Shown piece by piece: positions 25,258-36,175 of a DNA stretch of 42,725 nt. Source of the stretch: Actinomycetes bacterium. Its GTDB lineage: Bacteria > Actinomycetota > Acidimicrobiia > Acidimicrobiales > SZUA-35. A model generated the notes under the pieces. It was not told the origin of the DNA. It saw only the letters and a program-made list of their open reading frames with translations, and searched no databases. Numbering within the stretch: position 1 is the stretch's first letter; each line of letters opens with the position of its first letter. Both the position numbers and the translations under genes were made by a program. The stretch spans positions 1 to 42,725 of the forward strand of contig JAJRXF010000197.1 in NCBI GenBank assembly GCA_024276425.1, given 5' to 3'.

Positions 25258-26808
25258 GTGGCTGACCGACCTCTCGCAGAACGACTTGCTGACCTTCAGG
25301 AGCGAAAGGAGCAGGCGCTTCACGCTGGATCCGAGCGCTCCGTTCAACGTCAGCATGACAAGGGAAAGATGCTGGCCCGCGAGCGGCTGGACTACCTTCT
25401 GGACGAAGGCTCGTTCCACGAACTGGACATGCTGGCCAGAACCCGAGACCTCGAAGCCACCTCCCGTCCCTACACCGATGGTATCGTCACTGGCTGGGGA
25501 ACCATCGACGGGCGAAAGGTGGTGGTATTCAGCCAGGACTTCACAATCCAAGGCGGTTCGCTCGGAGAGATCTTCGCCTCCAAAGTTCACAAGGCCATGG
25601 ATTTGGCCCTGTCCATTGGGGCTCCCTTCATTGGCCTGAATGACGGGGCCGGTGCTCGAATCCCCGAAGGAGTCGTCAGCCTCGATGGGTACGGCGGCAT
25701 CTTCTACCGGAACGTTCAGGCATCGGGTGTCATTCCCCAGATCAGCGTGATCATGGGCCCTTGTGCTGGGGGAGCGGTGTATAGCCCGGCGATGACCGAC
25801 TTCATCTTCATGGTCCGTGAAACCTCTCACATGTTTATCACCGGACCAGATGTCGTAAAGACTGTTACCGGCGAAGATGTGACGTTGGAAGAACTGGGTG
25901 GTGCCGGATCTCACTCGTCAAAGTCTGGTGTGGCACACTTCGTGGCTAACAGCGAGAAAGAGGTCCTGGACGACGTCAAGTTCCTTCTGTCGTTCCTGCC
26001 GAACAACAACCTGGATCTGCCGCCAATCAGCGAATCTGAGGACGACCCCGAGCGGCTCTGCACCCAGATCGCCGACATCATGCCGGAGAGCCCGAATCTT
26101 CCATACAACATGATCGACATCATCAAGACAATCGTCGACGATGGCGACTTCTTCGAGTACCAAGCCAATTGGGCCAAAGCCATTGTCTGTGGACTTGCCC
26201 GAGTGAACGGCCGGGCTATCGGTGTTGTTGGCAACCAGCCGATGATCTTGGCCGGGGTGCTGGACATCGAGAGCTCCTCGAAGGCTGCCCGTTTTGTCCG
26301 CACCTGCGATGCCTTTAACATCCCGATCCTGACCATGGTGGACGTTCCCGGATTCCTACCCGGAGTAGATCAGGAGCACGGTGGCATCATTCGCCACGGG
26401 GCCAAGCTGCTCTATGCCTATTGTGAGGCCACGGTGCCCCGGATCCAAGTCATCACCCGCAAGGCCTACGGTGGGGCCTACGTCGTGATGGACTCCAAGG
26501 GCATTGGTTGTGACCTCTCCTTGGCGTGGCCATCGGCTGAGCTGGCGGTCATGGGACCGGAGGGGGCGACCGACATTGTCTATAGGCGGGAAATCCAATC
26601 GGCTGCGGACCCCGTCGCTCGCCGGACCGAACTCATTGATGAGTACAAGGAAAAGTTCGCCAATCCTTGGATTGCGGCTGAGCGCGGCTTCATTGATGAC
26701 GTGATCGACCCGGCCGACACGCGTCGCAAAGTCATCGCCGGGTTTGACATGCTCGAAGCAAAGCGCGAAGACCTACCAAAACGCAAACACGGCAACGTCC
26801 CCTTGTAG
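25258..26808 (+). CDS. pccB: Propionyl-CoA/acyl-CoA carboxylase beta subunit
   Basis: 516-residue carboxyltransferase that moves CO2 from carboxybiotin to propionyl-CoA (or acetyl-CoA). Conserved: KGKMLARERLDYLLDEGSFHELD, the oxyanion-forming GPCAGGAVYSPAMTDF and the C-terminal crotonase-fold motif KAYGGAYVVMDSKGIG. GTG 25258 (MADRPLAERL) is preferred over a TTG 18 codons upstream; relatives start near here. No biotin-carrying alpha subunit is in the window. A small carboxylase-associated gene follows within 23 nt and a methylmalonyl-type mutase lies 3 kb away, supporting propionyl-CoA as substrate; sequence alone does not exclude acetyl-CoA. Confidence 0.92.
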   Translation: MADRPLAERLADLQERKEQALHAGSERSVQRQHDKGKMLARERLDYLLDEGSFHELDMLARTRDLEATSRPYTDGIVTGWGTIDGRKVVVFSQDFTIQGGSLGEIFASKVHKAMDLALSIGAPFIGLNDGAGARIPEGVVSLDGYGGIFYRNVQASGVIPQISVIMGPCAGGAVYSPAMTDFIFMVRETSHMFITGPDVVKTVTGEDVTLEELGGAGSHSSKSGVAHFVANSEKEVLDDVKFLLSFLPNNNLDLPPISESEDDPERLCTQIADIMPESPNLPYNMIDIIKTIVDDGDFFEYQANWAKAIVCGLARVNGRAIGVVGNQPMILAGVLDIESSSKAARFVRTCDAFNIPILTMVDVPGFLPGVDQEHGGIIRHGAKLLYAYCEATVPRIQVITRKAYGGAYVVMDSKGIGCDLSLAWPSAELAVMGPEGATDIVYRREIQSAADPVARRTELIDEYKEKFANPWIAAERGFIDDVIDPADTRRKVIAGFDMLEAKREDLPKRKHGNVPL

Positions 26809-26831
26809 GGTCGCCTAACCGGGAGTTTCCG

Positions 26832-27020
26832 ATGCCGAGTCCACCCAACATATCGCCCGTCCCAACCGAGGAGGAAGCCGTCGCCATCGCCACTGCGATG
26901 CAAGCCCTGTGGCCGCGCCCCACCTTTTCCGAAACCCGGTCGTCAAGCAGGCAATCACGTTGGAGATTTAGCGGTCGATGGTGGAATGGACCCCTGCCCC
27001 GTGTACGTCAGCGACCCTAG
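26832..27020 (+). CDS. Small protein following the carboxylase beta gene
   Basis: 62 residues: an acidic helical first half (PTEEEAVAIATAMQALWPRP) and a Trp/Arg-rich end with WRFSGRWW. This layout resembles short conserved proteins, including AccE-like epsilon subunits, that sit after acyl-CoA carboxylase beta genes in actinobacteria and stabilise the complex. A GGGAG ribosome site precedes ATG 26832. The carboxylase-subunit role is inferred from position and composition. Confidence 0.6.
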   Translation: MPSPPNISPVPTEEEAVAIATAMQALWPRPTFSETRSSSRQSRWRFSGRWWNGPLPRVRQRP

Positions 27021-27082
27021 GGTGAAAGAGGTAAACGGTGGAGCCCACCCTGAGTCAGCGATGAGCCAGCGATGAATCCGAA

Positions 27083-28222
27083 GTGAGCCAGGTAAAGGGT
27101 CCATTGGCGGATGTTCGTGCTCTGGACTTGTCGACCGTGCTTGCGGGCCCTGGCTGCGCTCGCCACTTGGCTGATTTTGGAGCCGACGTCATTAAGGTCG
27201 AGCGTTCTGGTGTTGGCGATACGGCTCGAAACATGGGCTGGCGGGACTCCAATGATTCCGAAACCCTGTTTTTCAAGAACGCCAACCGCAACAAACGATT
27301 CGTCGAATTGGATCTCCGCAACTCCGAGGATCTAGAGCTTTTGCTGAGGCTGGTTGAAACCTCTCAGATCCTGGTGGAGAACATGCGTCCCGGCAAGATG
27401 GAAGCCCTTGGCCTTGGGCCCGATCACCTCCTGGCTCGAAACCCCAAGCTCGTCATGGTGCGGGTTACCGCCTTTGGTCAGACGGGTCCCTACAAAGATC
27501 GTCCCGGCTTTGCCACGCTGGCTGAGGCCATGTCTGGCTTCGCCGCTATCAACGGCGACCCCGATGGCGCTCCAACCCTGCCGCCGGTCGCCCTCACCGA
27601 TGAGGTCACGGCCTTAGCCGCGGCGTTCGCGGCCATGGTGGCGTTGCATTCGGGCATTGGTCAAGTCGTTGACGTGTCGCTTATCGAGAGCCTGGTCCAA
27701 ATGATGGGCCCGTTGCCGACGCTCTGGATGCAATCAGGCGAACTCCAACCCCGGCTTGGGTCGGGCTTGCCCTATTCTATTCCGCGGGGAACCTACCGAA
27801 CTAAGGACGACAAGTGGGTGGCCGTCTCCAGTTCGGCGGACACGGTAGCTGCTCGGGTGATGAAGCTCATTGGGCTTGGTGAAGATGACCGCGTGCTTAG
27901 CGTGGAAGATCGCATGACCAACCGAGATCTGGTCGAGGATCGAATGTCGGCTTGGACCAGCAAACGAACCTTGGATGAAGTACTTGAGGCCTTTCAAGAA
28001 GCCGACGCCGCCGCAGCCCAGGTGTATGACATGAGCGAACTCTGCGCCGACCCGCAGGCTCGGGCGCGTGACATGTTCATTGACGTCGATGGTTACCCAA
28101 TGACCGGGTTATTGGCCAAGCTGTCGGCAACGCCAGGCGAAGTGCGCTGGGCCGGTCGGGCCATTGGCGCAGACAACGCCTTGTTGGACGAGATGATCGA
28201 GCCTGAATGTGAACCCAACTGA
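27083..28222 (+). CDS. Class III CoA transferase (CaiB/BaiF family)
   Basis: 379 residues. Family marks: LADVRALDLSTVLAGPGCARHLADFGADVIKVE at the N-terminus, NRNKRFVELDLRN, the GxMEALGLG stretch, VRVTAFGQTGPYKDRPGFATLAEAMSG (active-site Asp region) and VDVSLIESLV. Members transfer CoA between acids or act as alpha-methylacyl-CoA racemases; the choice cannot be made here. The start is GTG 27083 with no strong ribosome site. It lies downstream of pccB and its small partner, within a propionyl-CoA-related block. Confidence 0.85.
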   Translation: MSQVKGPLADVRALDLSTVLAGPGCARHLADFGADVIKVERSGVGDTARNMGWRDSNDSETLFFKNANRNKRFVELDLRNSEDLELLLRLVETSQILVENMRPGKMEALGLGPDHLLARNPKLVMVRVTAFGQTGPYKDRPGFATLAEAMSGFAAINGDPDGAPTLPPVALTDEVTALAAAFAAMVALHSGIGQVVDVSLIESLVQMMGPLPTLWMQSGELQPRLGSGLPYSIPRGTYRTKDDKWVAVSSSADTVAARVMKLIGLGEDDRVLSVEDRMTNRDLVEDRMSAWTSKRTLDEVLEAFQEADAAAAQVYDMSELCADPQARARDMFIDVDGYPMTGLLAKLSATPGEVRWAGRAIGADNALLDEMIEPECEPN

Positions 28223-28235
28223 GCAACAATTCTGG

Positions 28236-29003
28236 CTAGTCGGCGGCGGTAACGGCGATCTCGATGCGATCTTGACGCCATTCCTTGGCCAACTCCAAAG
28301 CAGTGGCAGCGGCATTCATGATCTCACTGGAACTGAAGGCATGAGCCGGGTAACAGGCGACCCCCGCCCACATCGTGAGGCCCGTTTCGCTGCCAAGAAG
28401 TTGGCGGCGAATGCGTTCCACGGTCCAGATGGCACCGTTTTCTGGGGTGTCCTCCAACAAGAGAGCGAAGTAGCCGTTCTGCAAGCGGCAGGCCGTATCG
28501 GCTTCTCGAAGGGTGACTCGGATGCTCTCGGCCACCGCGCTGGCTTCGGCGTCGACCGGTTCACCATGAGGAAGGCCCTGAACCACTTCCAAAAGGACAA
28601 CGGCTACCGGACGCAGATGACGTCGAGCGGCGGCGATGCGTGACTCTAAGGCAACATTGAAGAAGCTCTCGCTAAAGAGGCCAGTAGCCGGATCGGTCAG
28701 GGTTTCGGAACCCTCAACAACCTCATACTCCTCAAAAGCAACGCTCTCCAGTTCGGTTCGAAGCTGCTCTTCGGTCTCCTGGGCTTCGGAACGGACAGCT
28801 CGCAACTCGTCTTCGACCAGGCGTTGAATGGCAGACTGCTCGGATAGGCGTTGACCTAGCCGAACACCAGCAACGCCAGCGGCTAGGGCCAGGAGCCCGG
28901 AGACAGCGCCGAAAATAGGTTCCTGCAGCCCGTATGCAACCAGCCCAGCAGCTAGCCCAAGAGCGCCGGTAACCAGCCCTGGTAGTGAGTCTCGTCCGTT
29001 CAT
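28236..29003 (-). CDS. Membrane protein with degenerate GGDEF domain
   Basis: 255 residues from ATG 29003, which has a GGAG site 7 nt upstream. Two membrane helices (LPGLVTGALGLAAGLVAYGL and IFGAVSGLLALAAGVAGVRLG), a coiled coil (RLVEDELRAVRSEAQETEEQLRTELE), then a GGDEF-like fold starting LTDPATGLFSESFF. The signature position reads RLQNGYFALLLEDT instead of R-x-GGDEF-x-x-LLPDT, so diguanylate cyclase activity is very unlikely; it may bind nucleotide or act as a scaffold. A similar degenerate domain occurs at 39242-40551. Confidence 0.75.
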   Translation of the reverse strand: MNGRDSLPGLVTGALGLAAGLVAYGLQEPIFGAVSGLLALAAGVAGVRLGQRLSEQSAIQRLVEDELRAVRSEAQETEEQLRTELESVAFEEYEVVEGSETLTDPATGLFSESFFNVALESRIAAARRHLRPVAVVLLEVVQGLPHGEPVDAEASAVAESIRVTLREADTACRLQNGYFALLLEDTPENGAIWTVERIRRQLLGSETGLTMWAGVACYPAHAFSSSEIMNAAATALELAKEWRQDRIEIAVTAAD

Positions 29004-29137
29004 TGCTGTCTCCATCGGCGGGTTCGCCCAGATTTGAAGTGGAATCACACTAGCTTTGCCAGGCCCGCTCACCACGGAGGCTCAGGATTGAGTGTGCTCA
29101 CAGAAGCCCCGTTTAGTCAAACACTGATTGTAGGCGT

Positions 29138-29815
29138 CTAATGGCGGTAGCGAACTACCAGATCAGCCACTTCTGCAATGATCTTGCCCAGCTCAAAGTC
29201 TTTCGGTGTGTACACCGCGGCCACCCCCTCTTCGAGCAGAGTTCTTCGGTCATCCTCGGGAATGATGCCGCCAACAATCACTGGGGCATCGACCCCGGCG
29301 GCCCGAAGCTGGCGAATGGTCTCTGGCACCAGTTCAAGGTGGCTACCAGACAAGATAGAGATACCAATGGCATCGACATCTTCGTCGGTGGCGACGGTGA
29401 CAATCTGCTGTGGCGTAATTCGGATTCCCTGATAGATCACCTCCATTCCCGCATCTCGAGCGGCAACGGCGATCTGCTCTGCCCCATTGGAATGTCCATC
29501 CAGGCCGGGCTTAGCTACCAGGAAACGGGGCGGGCCACCGGGCAGAACTTTCATTCTCTCGGCAATTTCGGCCAAAGCCGAGGACCCTCCGCCTGACCCA
29601 GCAGCGGCAGAAATGCCGGTCGGTGCCCGGTACTCCCCAAACACTTCCCGCAGCAGTCCAGCCCATTCCCCCGTTGTTCCCCCAGCCTTGGCCAGGGCGA
29701 TGCTTGGTTGCATCACATTCTTGCTGCTTTCGGCCGCGGCCCGCAGCTCGTCCAAGGCGGCCCTAACCGCTCCGCCATCTCGGTTTTTCCGCCAAGATAC
29801 GACATCGGCAATCAT
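29138..29815 (-). CDS. Acyl-CoA mutase, cobalamin-binding C-terminal part
   Basis: 225 residues covering the linker (MQPSIALAKAGGTTGEWAGLLREVFGEYRAPTG) and the B12-binding flavodoxin-like domain with DGHSNGAEQIA (D-x-H-x2-G, base-off cobalamin) and SILSGSHLELVPE. In the same frame, the sequence reads straight back through a TAG at 29885-29887 into the mutase catalytic part. The intervening codons (SAESPLGGAESILKIDPEVE) are what full-length relatives show at that place. Translation of this half alone could start at ATG 29815, with GAGG about 11 nt before it. Together with the upstream part it would give about 666 residues, the length of the MeaA/ethylmalonyl-CoA mutase-type enzymes. Confidence 0.85.
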   Translation of the reverse strand: MIADVVSWRKNRDGGAVRAALDELRAAAESSKNVMQPSIALAKAGGTTGEWAGLLREVFGEYRAPTGISAAAGSGGGSSALAEIAERMKVLPGGPPRFLVAKPGLDGHSNGAEQIAVAARDAGMEVIYQGIRITPQQIVTVATDEDVDAIGISILSGSHLELVPETIRQLRAAGVDAPVIVGGIIPEDDRRTLLEEGVAAVYTPKDFELGKIIAEVADLVVRYRH

Positions 29816-29884
29816 CTGGTTCTCGACCTCAGGGTCGATTTTGAGGATGCTTTCAGCGCCCCCGAGGGGCGACTCGGCCGACTC

Positions 29885-31138
29885 CTAATAGGCATTCACT
29901 CCCACGATGGTGATCTCGCCCCGCTCGATTCGACGCATACGTTCGGTGTGCGACCTGACCAGTCTCCCCTTGAGCTCTTCGATGGCATTGAAGGCCCCAC
30001 CAAGCTCGGTCACGTCTTCCAATTCGGCGGTGGCCTCGTCAATGAGCTCGTTGGTCTTGGCCTCGATAACGTGGGACCCGGCAAAGATGTCGTCGTATTC
30101 CAAGAGGTCTGACTCATAGGCCAGGACCTGCTGGATCCGCAACGACCACTGCTGATCCCATGGGCGAGGCAACCCAAGGGCCTCATTCCACGCCGGTAAC
30201 TGCACCGATCGGGCACGGGCATCTTTGGACAAGGTGACGGCAAGCATCTCTAACACGATGCGTTGCACATTGTTCTCCGGCTGGGCTTCGGTTAGGCCAA
30301 GGGAATTGACTTGCACTCCGTAACGGAACCGTCGAGCCTTGGGATCGGTGATGTCGTAGCGTTCGGCCGTGATCCGATCCCACATTTGGGTGAAGGCCCG
30401 CATCTTGCAGGTCTCCTCCACGAAGCGGATACCCGCATTAACAAAGAACGACACCGATGCGACCACCCGCTTGAACTGGTCATGGTTGACCTGTCCCGAT
30501 TCCTTCACCGCGTCGAGGACCGCAATGGCGGTGGCCAAGGAGTAGGCAATCTCCTGCACGGGTGTCGCTCCCGCCTCTTGAAGGTGATAGGAGCAGACAT
30601 TCATCGGGTTCCAATTGGGAACGTGTTCGGTGCAAAAGGCGAACATGTCAACGATCAGTCGCCGACTGTGTTCGGGCGGAAAGATGTATGTTCCTCGGCT
30701 GAGGTATTCCTTGACAATGTCGTTCTGGGTAGTGCCTCGAAGTTGCCGTGATTGCACACCGTTGGCCTGAGCATTCGCCACATACAACCCAAGCATCCAG
30801 GCGGCAGGGGCGTTAATTGTCATCGAGGTGTTCATCTCACCAGTCGGGATCTGGTCGAGCAGGGTTCCCATATGGCCAAGGTGGGCCACCGGCACCCCTA
30901 CCTTGCCAACCTCACCCCGAGCGAGGGGATCGTCGGGGTCATAGCCGGTCTGGGTTGGCAGATCGAAGGCGATCGAAAGGCCGGTCTGGCCCTTGGCCAG
31001 GTTTGAGCGGTACAACTCGTTGCTGGCGGTCGCGGTGGAATGACCCGAGTAGGTCCGCATCATCCAGGGGCGATCCTGTGATGGTCGCTGGCGGTCGGGT
31101 TTGGGTTGGAGTTGGCTGTTGGCCATTAGTCCGGTCAT
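29885..31138 (-). CDS. B12-dependent acyl-CoA mutase catalytic part (methylmalonyl/ethylmalonyl-type, MeaA-like)
   Basis: 417 residues holding the mutase barrel: PWMMRTYSGHSTATASNELYRSNLAKGQTGLSIAFDLP is split here only by description and contains the substrate-entry motif; TQTGYDPDD, GMN-like GEMNTSMTINAPAAW, and PNWNPMNVCSYHLQEAG follow. Sequence and combined length point to the MeaA/Ecm group, though methylmalonyl-CoA mutase is also possible. The frame stops at TAG 29885-29887 after GVNAY; homologues continue with T-E-S-x-x-SPL, exactly what follows. Either the gene is nonsense-mutated, or the enzyme is now made as two chains like split archaeal mutases. It is 41 nt downstream of aat. Confidence 0.85.
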   Translation of the reverse strand: MTGLMANSQLQPKPDRQRPSQDRPWMMRTYSGHSTATASNELYRSNLAKGQTGLSIAFDLPTQTGYDPDDPLARGEVGKVGVPVAHLGHMGTLLDQIPTGEMNTSMTINAPAAWMLGLYVANAQANGVQSRQLRGTTQNDIVKEYLSRGTYIFPPEHSRRLIVDMFAFCTEHVPNWNPMNVCSYHLQEAGATPVQEIAYSLATAIAVLDAVKESGQVNHDQFKRVVASVSFFVNAGIRFVEETCKMRAFTQMWDRITAERYDITDPKARRFRYGVQVNSLGLTEAQPENNVQRIVLEMLAVTLSKDARARSVQLPAWNEALGLPRPWDQQWSLRIQQVLAYESDLLEYDDIFAGSHVIEAKTNELIDEATAELEDVTELGGAFNAIEELKGRLVRSHTERMRRIERGEITIVGVNAY

Positions 31139-31179
31139 TTCCTTAGTCGGTCAGAAGTAGGACGAGTTCGATGGATGAA

Positions 31180-31839
31180 TCAAGCCCTACGGTCAGAGGG
31201 CTGGAAAGCAGCTGGAGTCGGGTGGGCCAGGGCCTGTTCTAACAGTTTCGCATAACCGGGACGGTGAATCGTCCTAGCCCCCAGGGAACGAAGGTGTTTG
31301 GTTGCCCACTGGACATCCAAAAGCACCGGCGAGGCAGCCCGATTAGGCCAGAGCAAATCAACCAGGGCCACCAGGGCCACCTTGGAGGCGTCGGTCCGAC
31401 GATGAAACATCGACTCGCCAGCGAACAGCCCAGCGATCGAGACGCCGTAGAGGCCACCGACCAATGTAGATTTCTCCCAAACCTCAACACTATGAGCAAT
31501 ACCAAGACAATGAAGCTGGACGTAGGCTTCGATGATTGCATCATCAATCCAGCCATGAGGCCGAGACGGGTCTGCGCAGGCGACGATTACCTCGTCAAAG
31601 GCTTGATCAAGGGTGACGTTGAACCGTTTCTGCGAGCGGCGAAGCGAACGGGTAACCACCAGATCGGCGTGGCGGAAAACTCCTCGTTCCTCCGGCCAGA
31701 ACCAACCAATCTCATCGTCCAGCGGCATTGGAAAAACTCCCGCTTGGTAGGCATCGAGGAGTGTCCGAGGCCGGAGGTCGGCTCCGATGGCAACCAGGTC
31801 ACCTTCTGGGAGGTCCCCGACGGCGGGAAAGCGCCACAC
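31180..31839 (-). CDS. aat: Leucyl/phenylalanyl-tRNA-protein transferase
   Basis: Adds Leu or Phe to N-terminal Arg/Lys of proteins, marking them for ClpS/ClpAP. The 219-residue call has AIGADLRPRTLLDAYQAGVFPMPL, the WFWPEERGVFRHADLVVTRSLRRS core, the SVEVWEKSTLVGGLYGVSIAGLFAGESMF segment and LLDVQWATKHLRSLGA. The open frame continues upstream into the preceding dehydrogenase gene, but those residues are antisense-like in character; GTG 31839 (VWRFPAVGD) is the only start codon between the dehydrogenase stop and the conserved region. It lies 43 nt after the dehydrogenase, in one likely operon with the mutase. Confidence 0.88.
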   Translation of the reverse strand: MWRFPAVGDLPEGDLVAIGADLRPRTLLDAYQAGVFPMPLDDEIGWFWPEERGVFRHADLVVTRSLRRSQKRFNVTLDQAFDEVIVACADPSRPHGWIDDAIIEAYVQLHCLGIAHSVEVWEKSTLVGGLYGVSIAGLFAGESMFHRRTDASKVALVALVDLLWPNRAASPVLLDVQWATKHLRSLGARTIHRPGYAKLLEQALAHPTPAAFQPSDRRA

Positions 31840-31882
31840 CTTGTCGGGAGAAGCTTGGTCCTCGCTCGTGGTAGAGATGGGA

Positions 31883-32776
31883 TCAGCCCCCGTAGTGGTA
31901 GAACCCCCGGCCCGACTTTCGTCCGAGGTGGCCTGCGGCGACACAGCGTCGCAGCGACGGTACGGCTGCAAAGTTTGGGTCCCCAAACTCAGCGTACAAC
32001 GCATCGAGGATGGCAACGGAGGTATCGAGCCCAACCAGATCGAGCAAGGCCAAAGGGCCCATTGGAAAGTTGCAGCCGCCCTGCATGGCCTTGTCGATGT
32101 CCTCGGCGCTGGCAGTTCCAAGCTCCAGCATCCGTGCCGCGTTGTTGAGATAGGGGAAAAGAAGTGCGTTAACAATGAATCCAGCCCGATCCTTCACCTG
32201 GACGGATTCCTTTCCGCAGGCCTCAACAAAAGCGGTGGCCTGGCTGATGGTGTCGTGCGAAACGGTGAGGGGCGCGATGATCTCAACGAGGCTCATGACA
32301 GGTGCTGGGTTGAAAAAATGGATCCCGCAAACCTTGTCCGGACGGTTGGTGGCCATGGCCAACTCGACCACGGGCAGAGTCGAGGTGTTGGTGGCCATGA
32401 TGGCGTCGGGGCCGAGTACAGAGTCAAGTTCGGTGAAGATGCCCTTCTTGATTTCTAGGTCCTCAACGATTGACTCAATGACGAGGTCGCAGTCGGCGAG
32501 GCCCGACAGCTTGGTACAGGTTGAAACCCGCGACGCGATAGCGTCAGCCTCATCTTGAGTGAGGCGTTCCTTGGTCACATGCCGAGCCAGCGACTTGTCC
32601 AGAGAGGCCATCATTTGGTCAGCGGAGCCTTGCTGGCGAGACCGAAGGGTTACCGCATAGCCAGCGCGGGCGGCGACTTCGGCCAGTCCGGCTCCCATGA
32701 TGCCGGAGCCAACAACGCCGATTCGCTTGGGATCGACGTTCGTCTTGTCTTGAGGTGTTGGATCGCCGTTGATCAT
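31883..32776 (-). CDS. 3-hydroxyacyl-CoA (3-hydroxybutyryl-CoA) dehydrogenase
   Basis: About 297 residues; NAD(P)-dependent oxidation of L-3-hydroxyacyl-CoA. The dinucleotide motif RIGVVGSGIMGAGLAEVAARAGYAV opens the Rossmann domain; catalytic His is in GIHFFNPAPVM, followed by ETGFIVN-like DRAGFIVNALLFPYLNNA and the C-terminal PMGPLALLDLVGLD and GRKSGRGFYHY. Two ATGs are possible (32791, 32776); TACGGT ends 6 nt before 32776, so that is preferred. It is likely the first gene of the aat/mutase operon. Confidence 0.92.
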   Translation of the reverse strand: MINGDPTPQDKTNVDPKRIGVVGSGIMGAGLAEVAARAGYAVTLRSRQQGSADQMMASLDKSLARHVTKERLTQDEADAIASRVSTCTKLSGLADCDLVIESIVEDLEIKKGIFTELDSVLGPDAIMATNTSTLPVVELAMATNRPDKVCGIHFFNPAPVMSLVEIIAPLTVSHDTISQATAFVEACGKESVQVKDRAGFIVNALLFPYLNNAARMLELGTASAEDIDKAMQGGCNFPMGPLALLDLVGLDTSVAILDALYAEFGDPNFAAVPSLRRCVAAGHLGRKSGRGFYHYGG

Positions 32777-32782
32777 GCCGCG

Positions 32783-32788
32783 ACCGTA
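32783..32788 (-). promoter_or_regulatory. -10-like box of the dehydrogenase gene
   Basis: TACGGT on the minus strand, 6 nt before ATG 32776. Confidence 0.35.
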
Positions 32789-32876
32789 CATGAGTGCTAC
32801 TGGTGGGTAAAAGGTGAGAGACCTAAGAAATTATGCTTGGGGCCATTTGGCCTATGCTGGGAGCGATAGCGCAGTT

Positions 32877-33701
32877 CTATTTCTCGGTGATGGTGATGCT
32901 CTGGATTGTGCTGACTTCACTCGGGGCTCCACTGGCAGAGCCCGTGCTCTCAATGGCAGTCACAACGTCTAAGCCTTCGACGACCTGTCCAAACAGGGAA
33001 TAGGCAGGATTGAGAGCCACGCCAGACTCACCGGTCACGATAAAGAACTGACTACCCTGGGTATTGGGACCAGAGTTGGCCATGGCCACCGAGCCGATCT
33101 GATAGTCACCTTCCTGGGGGAGTTCATCGTCAAACTGGTAGCCGGGTCCGCCGGTTCCGGCAGGCTCTCCAACCGCGTCGCCACCCTGGATCATGAAACC
33201 AGGGATGATCCGGTGGAAGGCCACCCCATCGTAGAAGTGATAGCGAGCAAGACTGACGAAGTTGTTCACCGTGTTGGGGGCCCGGGAAGCATCGAGTTCG
33301 ATTGTGACGGTACCCTTGTCGGTCACAACTTCGGCTAGGTAGGTGGCGGTCTCGTCGATGCACATGGGAATAGCGGTGGCGAACGCCTTGACTGGTTCTG
33401 ACGACCCGTCCTCGGCCGGGCAAACAACTGGATCCAAGACGACAAGTGGGGTCGTATCGACGGGACCGTCGGGGGTGTTGTCTCCGATTGGTGCCGTTTC
33501 CAGAGACGACGATGCGTCGATCTGGCCGTCCTCACTGCTATTGGTTGCTGAGTAGAGGTATAGGGCACCAAATACTAGGAGACCGATGACGACGGCGGAT
33601 GCGGCCTTTCGAGTGAGTTCGCTTCTTTTGTTGGCCCGCCGTTCTTCTTCCAGGCGAGCTAGGCGGTTGGCTTTCTGGCGCTCTCTTTTGTCAGTTCCCA
33701 C
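32877..33701 (-). CDS. Cyclophilin-type peptidyl-prolyl isomerase, membrane-anchored
   Basis: 274 residues. A charged N-terminal segment (KRERQKANRLARLEEERRANKR), one membrane helix (AASAVVIGLLVFGALYLY), an acidic/Thr linker, then the cyclophilin domain: FHRIIPGFMIQGGD (catalytic Arg), GSVAMANSGPNTQGSQFFIV and SLFGQVVEGLDVV. It should fold extracytoplasmic proteins. GTG 33701 is preferred: TAGTCT ends 8 nt upstream and the longer frame has no family similarity. It is divergent from lysC over about 64 bp. Confidence 0.9.
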   Translation of the reverse strand: MGTDKRERQKANRLARLEEERRANKRSELTRKAASAVVIGLLVFGALYLYSATNSSEDGQIDASSSLETAPIGDNTPDGPVDTTPLVVLDPVVCPAEDGSSEPVKAFATAIPMCIDETATYLAEVVTDKGTVTIELDASRAPNTVNNFVSLARYHFYDGVAFHRIIPGFMIQGGDAVGEPAGTGGPGYQFDDELPQEGDYQIGSVAMANSGPNTQGSQFFIVTGESGVALNPAYSLFGQVVEGLDVVTAIESTGSASGAPSEVSTIQSITITEK

Positions 33702-33709
33702 GACCCAAG

Positions 33710-33715
33710 AGACTA
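33710..33715 (-). promoter_or_regulatory. -10-like box of the cyclophilin gene
   Basis: TAGTCT on the minus strand, 8 nt before GTG 33701. Confidence 0.3.
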
Positions 33716-33752
33716 ACGACCATTTTCGCTCGTGCCAGCGCACGGGGCCAGG

Positions 33753-33758
33753 TAGCGT
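33753..33758 (+). promoter_or_regulatory. -10-like box of lysC
   Basis: TAGCGT ends 7 nt before GTG 33766. Confidence 0.35.
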
Positions 33759-33765
33759 GTCTGGC

Positions 33766-36164
<2,399 letters not shown>

Positions 36165-36175
36165 TCAGCGTGGCT

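Noticed and set aside
26990-27030. ACCCTAGGGT palindrome near the CoA transferase gene as a fifth DUF559-type repeat
   Set aside because: It shares only the short CCCTAGGG core; the longer arms and the GAGCGCGC tail are missing.
31840-32175. N-terminal extension of aat
   Set aside because: It overlaps the dehydrogenase gene in another frame and has a low-complexity, shadow-like composition.
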